Shown: positions 35,701 to 43,100 of the stretch, one piece after another
Numbering within the stretch: position 1 is the stretch's first letter
Layout: every line of letters starts with the position of its first letter
Source of the DNA: an uncultured Clostridia bacterium
GTDB lineage: Bacteria; Bacillota; Clostridia; Lachnospirales; CAG-274
Assembly: GCA_947630725.1 (NCBI GenBank)
Contig: CANRIS010000020.1
Coordinates: 1-46,793 of the forward strand
Direction of reading: 5' to 3'
Length of the DNA stretch: 46,793 bases
Notes under the pieces: model-generated
Told to the model about the DNA's origin: nothing
Seen by the model: the letters and a program-made list of their open reading frames with translations, nothing else
The model's database searches: none
Made by a program: the position numbers and the translations under genes

Positions 35701-36053
35701 TTAGATTTATCAGTTTTTTCAGCGCCACTGTTTTTTACACCGATATATATCTTTGCGGGAGCGTTATTACTTTCCACATCAACAATTACTACCAGGCTGC
35801 AGCCCAAAGACATACCGGCATGGTATACTGTGGTTAATTTTTGAAATATGTCTTCGTCCTTTTTATATGCCAGTTCTTCCAGTTGAATTAACCTTATGCA
35901 GTTTTCCGGCGTTTCATCAAGAAGAACCGGTGACGGCTGTATTATCGGATATGTACTCAGTTCTGATAAATATCTTTTGTATACCGTATGCTGCGCCAAG
36001 GTCAATGCTCTGTTTAGTTCGTTATAATTCCGAATGTCAATTTTTTCACTCAT
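32697..36053 (-). CDS. HerA/FtsK-like ATPase with Gly/Ser-rich central region
   Basis: The 1118-residue protein has a HerA-type motor in its second half: HTFISGSTGSGKSNTIYVLL (Walker A, about 605-624), FLVIEPAKGEYKN, RHITVLEEAHTLLKKA (Walker B, about 838-853) and GFVIADQSPGLLDLSVIRNT (sensor region). The N-terminal 250 residues are unrecognised. Residues about 255-400 form a Gly/Ser/Thr-rich stretch with a hydrophobic core (PIASVVATPAVGGAMMAASG) that could insert in a membrane. The C-terminal 150 residues are helical. HerA motors pump DNA or proteins. It lies 16 bases after the Sel1 gene and overlaps the toxin gene. Unlike defence HerA partners, no NurA or Sir2 gene is beside it. Confidence 0.85.
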   Translation of the reverse strand: MSEKIDIRNYNELNRALTLAQHTVYKRYLSELSTYPIIQPSPVLLDETPENCIRLIQLEELAYKKDEDIFQKLTTVYHAGMSLGCSLVVIVDVESNNAPAKIYIGVKNSGAEKTDKSNLTTSFETLKSGLKSNFPGTKYKNIPSKTALSNKIEEMFGDSAEHIASVSCVASMRNKSKTEKKSFVQGIERLIDAMQGNTYTAVFIAKPISVQEQTLIRSGYENIYSALSSFRKSVWTYTENESRSVMEGLSESISEAITTGTSNTQSHTKSIGLNIGGGLGKSSGTANSYTISNGTSKPTNVARAGHVVSGVANVLGLIGPIASVVATPAVGGAMMAASGIMSGVGGAISGSSLGNSVTDAITNSIGKSLGINGGLSVGRADTSAETKFDSKTDSKGETTTKSDTHTEGTGKNLQIENINKPIDDMLLRIDALLKRTQECEDYGAYNCAVYFVSSKKKSCMLGANTFRALMLGEGSSIETGAINYWSSGSDEDKEKVNAIKQYIKRFEHPLFALSISESTPISETLYKEEDFIEYTAGTVVSGAELPLHIGLPSRSVLGLPVIEHAEFGKEVVKYTKNISPRECRLGYVFGFGNTTNTEVKIDVDSLTMHTFISGSTGSGKSNTIYVLLNELKKNFNIPFLVIEPAKGEYKNIFGQLDDVSVYGTNPKKTDLLRINPFSFPKGVHVLEHIDRLVEIFNVCWPMYAAMPAIMKKAMEKAYIAAGWDMFSSENKRGEIYPKFSDLLEQIEAVINSSKYSMDSKGDYSGALLTRVSSLTTGLNGVIFSDEEISNRDLFDKCAVIDLSRVGSAETKALIMGILVMKLNEYRMDEEKTNSPLRHITVLEEAHTLLKKASPVQSDDSANLIGKSVEMLSNSIAEMRTYGEGFVIADQSPGLLDLSVIRNTNTKFILKLPEKDDRELVGYASGLSENQISELAKLKRGVAAIYQNDWVEPILVHINESELKEKPYKYDDYSNNLIMNNSTLDVTDFLKLALFENSKIEIDSEKKKKLTHWIDNLNIVNSSKRMLKRVLAGYTLNEGEKKELCYNAFGGKKIADTLLEAIDDAEAIKCVDGMIADELHIDQAKLIEIIRNNIIAKVSEIPIASDLPNRYRIFMGGTR

Positions 36054-36069
36054 ATAAATATCCCCTTTA

Positions 36070-38763
36070 TTAATTTAATCCGAGTTTCTTCAATCGTTTC
36101 TTAGCATAGTCATTTCCCCCTTCGGCAGCTTTTTTGTACCAATAACATGCTTTATTTTTATCCTTTTCTACACCTTTACCACATTCATATAATTCTCCCA
36201 AATTCCTCTGCGCATAAGCATCGCCCTGTTCAGCAGCCTTTAAATACCATTCTTCTGCCTTTTTATAATCGGCATTTCCCAAATTGCCTGATTCATATAA
36301 TACTCCCAAACTGTTCTGTGCATCTGCATGACCCTGTTCAGCAGCCTTTAAATACCATTCTTCTGCCTTTTTATAATCGACATTTCCCAATTTACCATTT
36401 TCATATAACCATCCCAATTTGTTCTGCGCATAAGCATTGCCCTGTTCAGCTGCCTTTGAATACCAGTAAAAAGCTTTGTCATACTCGCGCCATATCAAGT
36501 TTCTTGTTTGATATAAATATCCCAAATTGGTCTGCGCCCTAGCATTGCCCTGCTCGGCCGCCTTTAAATACCATTCTTCTGCCTTTTTATAATCGGCATT
36601 TTCCAAATTGCCTGATTCATATAAATATCCCAAATTGGTCTGCGCCCTAGCATAACCCTGTTCAGCCGCCTTTAAATACCATTCCTCTGCCTTTTTATAA
36701 TCGACATTTCCCAATTTACCGTTATAATATAATGCTCCCAAATTGTTCTGCGCTTTGGCATTGCCCTGTTCAGCCGCCTTTAAATACCATTCTTCTGCCT
36801 TTTTATAATCGACATTTCCCAATTTACCGTTATAATATAATGCTCCCAAATTGTTCTGCGCTTTGGCATTGCCCTGTTCAGCCGCCTTTAAATACCATTC
36901 TTCTGCCTTTTTATAATCGGCATTTCCCAAATTGCCGTTATAATATAATTTTCCCAAACTGAACTGCGCCACATCATGGTTCTGTTCAGCCGCCTTTAAA
37001 TACCATTCCTCTGCCTTTTTATAATCGGCATTTCCCAAATCTCCTGATTCATATAATTCTCCCAAAGCGACCTTCGCATCTGCATTGCCCTGTTCAGCCG
37101 CCTTTAAATACCATTCTTCTGCCTTTTTATAATCGGTATTTCCCAAATCACCTGATTCATATAATTCTCCCAAAGCGACCTTCGCATCTGCATTGCCTTG
37201 TTCAGCCGCCTTTAAATACCATTCTTCTGCCTTTTTATAATCGGTATTTCCCAAATCACCTGATTCATATAATTCTCCCAAAGCGACCTTCGCATCTGCA
37301 TTGCCTTGTTCAGCCGCCTTTAAATACCATTCCATAGCCTTTTCTATATCTTCGGCTATGCCTTCTCCCCAATTATAACAGTTGCCGACTTTATACATAC
37401 CTTCTGAATTTCCGCTGTCCGCCGCTTTTTTATACCATATGAAGGCTTCTTTATAGTATTTATTATTTTCATCATCTTCATCACCCCAATATTCATCATC
37501 ATCCCAATATTTATCGCATATCACATCGCCGTATTTTATCTGTGCATTTGTATATCCCTGTTCAGCAGCCTTTAAATACCACTCTTCTGCCTTTTTATAA
37601 TCGGTATATCCCAAATTGCCTGATTTATATAAATCTCCCAAATTGGTCTGCGCAGTAGCATTGCCCTGTTCAGCCGCCTTTAAATACCATTCCTCTGCCT
37701 TTTTATAATCGGTATAGCCCAAATCACCGTTATCATATAAATATCCCAAATTGTTCTGCGCATTAGCATCGCCCTGTTCAGCCGCCTTTAAATACCATTC
37801 CTCTGCCTTTTTATAATCGGTATTTCCCAAATTTCCTCTATAATATAAATTCCCCAAATTGTTCTGCGCAGTAGCATGGCCCTGTTCAGCCGCCTTTAAA
37901 TACCATTCCAAAGCCTTTTCTTTATCTTCGGCTATGCCTTCTCCCCAATTATAACAGTTGCCGACTTTATACATACCTTCTGAATTTCCGCTGTCCGCCG
38001 CTTTTTTATACCATATGAAGGCTTCTTTATAGTATTTATTATTTTCATCATCTTCGTCATATTCATCATCATCCAAATATTTATAACGCAGCACATCGCC
38101 GTATTTTATCTGCGCATTTGTGTCTCCCTTTTCCGCGATCTTTATAAGCCATTCCAAAGCCGTATCTGTGTCCTTTTTAACACAAATACCTTCATAAAAA
38201 ATTTCAAATAACCTAAGATGAGCATCCTTATGTCCCTGTTCGGCAGCCTTTTCAAAATAATCTATGGCTGTGGATATTGCAGTTTCCTCATCACAATCTA
38301 TCCCGTTTTTTTCGCCCCTGCAATAATTATAATAATATTCGCCTGTTTTATATGCTGCATACGGCGAATTGCCATAGTCTGCCGCATTCCTGAAATGGGA
38401 CAGTGCTTTTTTATAAAGCCCTCTGTGTTCAGCTTTTATGGCCTCGTCAAGGTGGGTTTTTGTGATCTCATCGATACTTAATCCATCGGCATCTACGCCA
38501 TATCCATATTTGCTTATTACTTCTTCAAAGGCATGCTTGATTTCCTTAGGGCCCTGAAATTCAAAATTCAGATTTGCATCTTCATCATCGATCATATTTC
38601 GGATTTCCTTAATAAGTCCTTCCCAGCCATTTCTCTCATTCGATGGCTCAAACCATTCTGCTATGGGCTTATGGCTTATTGCTGACAGGTTATCCATTTC
38701 GATGTCGTCTACACTTATTTCCTTAAGTTCATCCGAATAAATAATTACTACGCGTACATCCAT
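36070..38763 (-). CDS. Sel1-repeat protein
   Basis: The 897-residue protein has an N-terminal domain of about 95 residues (VVIIYSDELKEISVDDI, AEWFEPSNERNGWEGLIKEI) that I cannot name. About 20 Sel1-like repeats of 36 residues then run to the C-terminus, with the pattern AEEWYLKAAEQGNAxAQNNL and YKKA. Two divergent units carry an acidic DDENNKYYKEAFIWYKKAAD insertion. Sel1 arrays are protein-binding scaffolds. There is no signal peptide, so it is cytoplasmic. It opens the operon that continues to HerA, nuclease and immunity genes and may hold or present a partner to the ATPase. Several repeats are almost identical at DNA level. Confidence 0.92.
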   Translation of the reverse strand: MDVRVVIIYSDELKEISVDDIEMDNLSAISHKPIAEWFEPSNERNGWEGLIKEIRNMIDDEDANLNFEFQGPKEIKHAFEEVISKYGYGVDADGLSIDEITKTHLDEAIKAEHRGLYKKALSHFRNAADYGNSPYAAYKTGEYYYNYCRGEKNGIDCDEETAISTAIDYFEKAAEQGHKDAHLRLFEIFYEGICVKKDTDTALEWLIKIAEKGDTNAQIKYGDVLRYKYLDDDEYDEDDENNKYYKEAFIWYKKAADSGNSEGMYKVGNCYNWGEGIAEDKEKALEWYLKAAEQGHATAQNNLGNLYYRGNLGNTDYKKAEEWYLKAAEQGDANAQNNLGYLYDNGDLGYTDYKKAEEWYLKAAEQGNATAQTNLGDLYKSGNLGYTDYKKAEEWYLKAAEQGYTNAQIKYGDVICDKYWDDDEYWGDEDDENNKYYKEAFIWYKKAADSGNSEGMYKVGNCYNWGEGIAEDIEKAMEWYLKAAEQGNADAKVALGELYESGDLGNTDYKKAEEWYLKAAEQGNADAKVALGELYESGDLGNTDYKKAEEWYLKAAEQGNADAKVALGELYESGDLGNADYKKAEEWYLKAAEQNHDVAQFSLGKLYYNGNLGNADYKKAEEWYLKAAEQGNAKAQNNLGALYYNGKLGNVDYKKAEEWYLKAAEQGNAKAQNNLGALYYNGKLGNVDYKKAEEWYLKAAEQGYARAQTNLGYLYESGNLENADYKKAEEWYLKAAEQGNARAQTNLGYLYQTRNLIWREYDKAFYWYSKAAEQGNAYAQNKLGWLYENGKLGNVDYKKAEEWYLKAAEQGHADAQNSLGVLYESGNLGNADYKKAEEWYLKAAEQGDAYAQRNLGELYECGKGVEKDKNKACYWYKKAAEGGNDYAKKRLKKLGLN
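36130..38250 (-). repeat. 108-base Sel1-coding tandem array
   Basis: Units of 108 bases are repeated about 20 times. Two neighbouring units around 37080-37300 differ by a single base, as do units near 36700-36890, and a larger block containing the acidic insertion (about 37330-37560) recurs at about 37900-38120. These show recent recombination inside the gene. Confidence 0.9.
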
Positions 38764-38779
38764 TGTTTTTCACCTCATA

Positions 38780-39020
38780 TTAGTTATTAATTAGTTTTAT
38801 ATATTTTTTCTGACTTTTCAGCCAAATATCTATACCCTTGCCAACTACCTCGGTTCTTATTGTATAAATGCCGTTTTGTCCTTTTTATACTGCGACATTC
38901 TCAATCCGTACTGCTTAAACAAATCTTTATCTGTCGTGTCCTTAGTCCGAACCCCCGCAAACTCATTATTTTCTTCCCTATAAACATATCTGCATTTCTT
39001 GTCGTATTTATTATATCATA
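38780..39020 (-). pseudogene. Degraded reading frame upstream of the Sel1 gene
   Basis: Reading the minus strand from about 39020, KYDKKCRYVYREENNEFAG and DLFKQYGLRMSQYKKDK continue, one frame over, into NGIYTIRTEVVGKGIDIWLK and a stop at 38780. The two halves read as one small protein broken by a frameshift. I do not recognise it. The remaining bases to 39481 hold no convincing gene. Confidence 0.35.
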
Positions 39021-39481
39021 CTCTTTTCATGTTTTCTACATTTATATTTAAAAAATTATATATTCCAAAGTCAATATAATAAGCAGCAAATCGCCCTATC
39101 TTATTTTTAAGGTTTTTAAATTTTTTCGGAATAACGCCTCTGCCCATTCACCTGTTCTTCCGGCTGTACCCGTTGTTTTCATAAATTTCAAAAAACAAAC
39201 TTTCAGACTGATTTTATGATAATTCTTACGGAACAGCTTGACGCAATCTAATCCATTATAAATTGTAAAATAAAATGTCCGCAATGTTAAGGGTTATTTT
39301 TCAATAAAGTACACATCTGATTTGCTGACAGTCCGCCTAATATTCGTCTTGGATAACCGTTGATACAATTTTTTACCATTTTTATTCTTTTTGATGGAAT
39401 TTTTCCTATTTGCTGTCCACTTTTTTGATCATAGTCCAGTTTTCATACTTATTCCCTCCTTTTGTATTTTTACGCTTTCTG

Positions 39482-39760
39482 TTAATTCAGCGCCATTGTT
39501 ACCTTAAGTATGTTTTTGTTGTTTTCGTATTTATATTCAACGCTTTCCGCCATTTCCCTGACCAAAAAAATACCGAGGCCGCCTATAGTGCGTTCTTCGG
39601 CAGGCAGGGTTATGTCCGGGGGTTCGACTTTCAGCGGATCGAAGGGCTTGCCGTTATCCACAAAAAGAATTTCGAACCTGTCAGAATCCATTGAATAACT
39701 CATCTCAGCCAACGATGCTCCGCTGTAATATATTATATTTGAGGTTATCTCGCACGTCAC
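39482..39760 (-). pseudogene. Anti-sigma/SpoIIAB-like HATPase, 5'-truncated
   Basis: The frame keeps the ATP-binding motifs of RsbW/SpoIIAB-type serine kinases: CEITSNIIYYSGA (N box), FEILFVDNGKPFDP (G1 box) and TIGGLGIFLVREMAESVEY (G2 box). Family members have about 40 residues before the N box. Here the only available start is a GTG 3 codons before it. Open sequence upstream continues the protein (GIPPKISGRIKIV) without any start codon, up to a stop near 39822. It is therefore a 5'-truncated or frameshifted gene. Its former job would be to bind a sigma or anti-anti-sigma factor in the cytoplasm. Confidence 0.65.
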
Positions 39761-40013
39761 TATTTTTATCCTGCCCGAAATTTTTGGCGGAATACCCGAA
39801 TTTGACGCTATCTTTATTCCGTGTCAATAAGATTTTTCCCTATATCGGGGGCTTTGTCCTAAAAAGCAGAAAAAACGGCGTGAACGGCAGACCTCCCCCA
39901 CTGTCCACGACAGTTTAAAAAATAAAACCGCAGCGGAAGAACGGGGGAGATCGGTCAAAAAAGGGCGTTGTTTGCGCCACTAAAAATGTATTTTATGCCA
40001 ACGGTATTTTAAT

Positions 40014-40042
40014 TTGTTCGGGTTTTTATTATACTTTAAGAT
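40014..40042 (+). promoter_or_regulatory. Promoter candidate for the 1707-residue protein gene
   Basis: TTGTTC (40014-40019), a 17-base spacer and TAAGAT (40037-40042) lie about 60 bases before the ATG at 40102, which itself has AAGGAGG upstream. The stretch 39823-40013 holds no gene. Confidence 0.5.
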
Positions 40043-40101
40043 AAGACAGAGACTTATATCGGAGACTTATAATAATACATATATAAAGAAGGAGGAAAAA
40101 A

Positions 40102-43100
40102 ATGAGTTCATTTATTAGCTTTGACGAAGGATCAAGAAATGCCATCAGTGAATTTTCAAAAAACTTCAGCCAAACATGGGAAGATACAAAATACAGAGAA
40201 CAGCAGGAGCTTTTTAACCGAGCCCAATCACGCCACTTGGCTGTGGAATATGGTTTTAACAGTTTTGGAGATTTTAACCCGGAGGACAAAGACATTGTCG
40301 ATCTTTTAATATGTTGGTATCTCCACAACGGTATGGACGCAGCCTCCATACTTTCGGATTCCGAAGAAAATGTAAACAAACGCCACGAGCTTATGGACAG
40401 CTTCAACAACACATTCATAAAGGATCCCGATGAAAGCGAAGCCAGATTCAGAAAGCGCGTCAACGACAATCTTATGGCCATGCAAAATACGTCAAGAAGC
40501 ATAAATATGCTTGACGCTCTGCCTGTCCCCGGCACGACCTACGATGCCGAAAAGTATGAGAATATGCTTATAACCGCAAATCTCTACGGGGATATTTCAG
40601 AGCGTATCTCTCAGGTGTTCAACGAATTGACCGTTGACTCGGATTATCTCAGAGATGTGGGTATAGTCGATCCCGAAGCCTTTTTTAAAAGCACCGACAA
40701 TTCGCAGATAGGCAGCTTTTGTCGGGATGTCACAATGGCGTTCTCCGAATTAGCCTCAGCAAGCGCAGAGGATCTGGCTGTCGAGACCCAATCCACCGGA
40801 GTACGCCGCCTTTTTCCGATAGCGTCCGAATACAGAACCTTTTATGAGGCGAACATAGGCGATTTTTCCAAAAATACCTTAAAAGCAGGAAACCTGTCGG
40901 AAAACGCAAGAAAAGATATCGAAAGAATAGCGCCTATCGCAAACAGTCCAAACAGCGCTCCGCTTGAAGGCACTCGTGTTTCGTCCCAAACCTACAATCA
41001 GCTTTTTGTAGATGAATATACTGCGCCTCAGCCCCAAGCTGCGCAAAACGGCAGCCCCGAAGCGGTTGAATATCATACCCTTGATCCCATGTATTTTATT
41101 CAGACCCCCGATGATCTTTTAGACAGTCTGGCAGACTTTTTGGACGTTGAGGAAGAAAATGTTCTGGACTACATATATCTCAACAACCACGATCTGTCGG
41201 GGCTTGAAAGAGATGAAGCGGCAGAGATCATAAAAGACGCCATGAGGCTCGATAGCCCCGACTTCATAGCGATAAAGACAAAGGGCGGCGGATATATTGA
41301 CGTACGTCCCCCATTTGCGGCTGCTGACAATCCTATGTTCAAGGCAAGCGAAGAAGCGGCCAGAGTGCGCAACGAACAAAAAACCGAGATCTCAAAACAA
41401 AATATCGAAAACCTGAACTGCTTAGGCGAGATATTCGAGGCGATCCCCGATGTGCCCGAAGACAAAACCGAAAATATTGAAAAGGCTCGTGACAATGTAA
41501 ACAAAGCCATTGAGAACCTTGACAGTGCAGCACTTAGGGAAGCTATGCTCGAATTAGGCAACAACATACTGCCTGACGATGAAAAGAGAAAAGAATTTGC
41601 CGATGCTCTTGACGGCGAAATCGTCATTACGCTTGATGATTATTCTGACTTTGTTGTCAACGCCGCAGACGGTTACAAAACGATCGTCAATAATCTCGAC
41701 AATCGCAGAAAAGATATTACGTCATATCTCGAAAACTCATCTCCCGTACCGATTGCCCGGGACGGCGCCTCCTGTATGGCGGCTGTACGGCGGATGTATG
41801 AGGTCACGGAAGGAGATGAGTCTTATTATAACAGATTAAGCGAAGAAGAAAAGAATAGAGCCGCATTATCATACGGCATTAATAATCTTTTCATAAACGG
41901 CAAAAGGATCACCGAGATCATCGCCGAAGAAAACCCCGATATTATGGAACGTGCAAGAGAAGATATGCTGGCAACGCTTCATGAAACCATCATAGATATT
42001 ATTGATGATGAAATAAGAGAAAAAGCTGTTGAGCGTATTGCCAAAGCATTCAGTCCCGACAGCACCGAAACAGTGGCTCTGTATGACGCAGACAACACTC
42101 ATACATTCATACCCATAGTAAACGCATCTACCCCGGATATTACAAATACAAAAGAATTGGCAGACAAGGTCGAAAGGTCCGCCCGGGAATACAGAGAAAT
42201 AAACACAGCCCGTGAACAGGCTGCCCAAATGCTTAGAAATGCCGGATATTCACTCTATTCGTACGAAAATAGTTATACCTATATTCCTGAAAATGATGCC
42301 GATTATCTGAGATCCCTTATAGAAGATGCAAACGCCTCTGCTTCTCCGAACGGCGCAGATATAATGCGCGATATCGGCCGTGTATATATAAACGGCGTCT
42401 CGCCTATAGCAGATATGCAGATACCCGATAATCCTTCCGATGAGGTTATATTGCAGAATATTCTGCCTGCGGCTGTCAAAAGGATCAAAGAAGCTCTGGC
42501 ATCGGACGAAACTGTGATCGTTTATAATGAACCTGATTTCGGCAGGGGAAGTTTCAGAGCTGTGTCAACCACAAGTATGAAAGCCATATATGAAAGCCAA
42601 AGCATAATGAGCCCCGAAGAAATGCAGAAAACAGCAAAGCGTGCCGAAGAAGCAAAAAGGTTCACCACTGCCCTTAATTATGCAAACGAGGCTGTTTATG
42701 ACAGCACTCGGGATCAGACGAGCATAAATACCGAAGGCCGCAGGGTATCCGCCGACTTGGATGGAAATAAGCTTATTTCAGCCATCACAGGCACCCGGCT
42801 GCCCGACAATGCCTCAGACAGAGAACTCAGGGATGCCATAGGAAAAATCTATATAGACGGAAAGAATATAACCGATATTGTAGGTCAGCCTGTCAACGGA
42901 AATACTCTGGCAGTCTATACGGCTAAAATAAAAGAGGCTCTCTCTACCGAAAATACGTCCTTTATGACCTGTATGAGAGAAAATTCCGTTGAGCCCAGAC
43001 CTGTCGCCATAATACCCACGCCAAACAGTATAGGTCTTAAGCCCGGTCAGCTCGAAAATTGGGCTGAAAAATCTCAGATGGCCATAGTTTTTGCAAGAAG

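Noticed and set aside
36130..38250. Possible CRISPR array (regularly spaced repeats)
   Set aside because: Units are 108 bases, in frame, and encode Sel1 repeats; no unique spacers and no cas genes.
25692..38763. Complete type VII secretion system
   Set aside because: An EssC-like N-half and a toxin/immunity pair are present, but there is no WXG100, EsaA, EssB, LXG protein or FtsK-type EssC ATPase.
39096..39284. Minus-strand frame of 62 codons
   Set aside because: No ribosome site and no recognisable family; composition resembles chance in AT-rich DNA.
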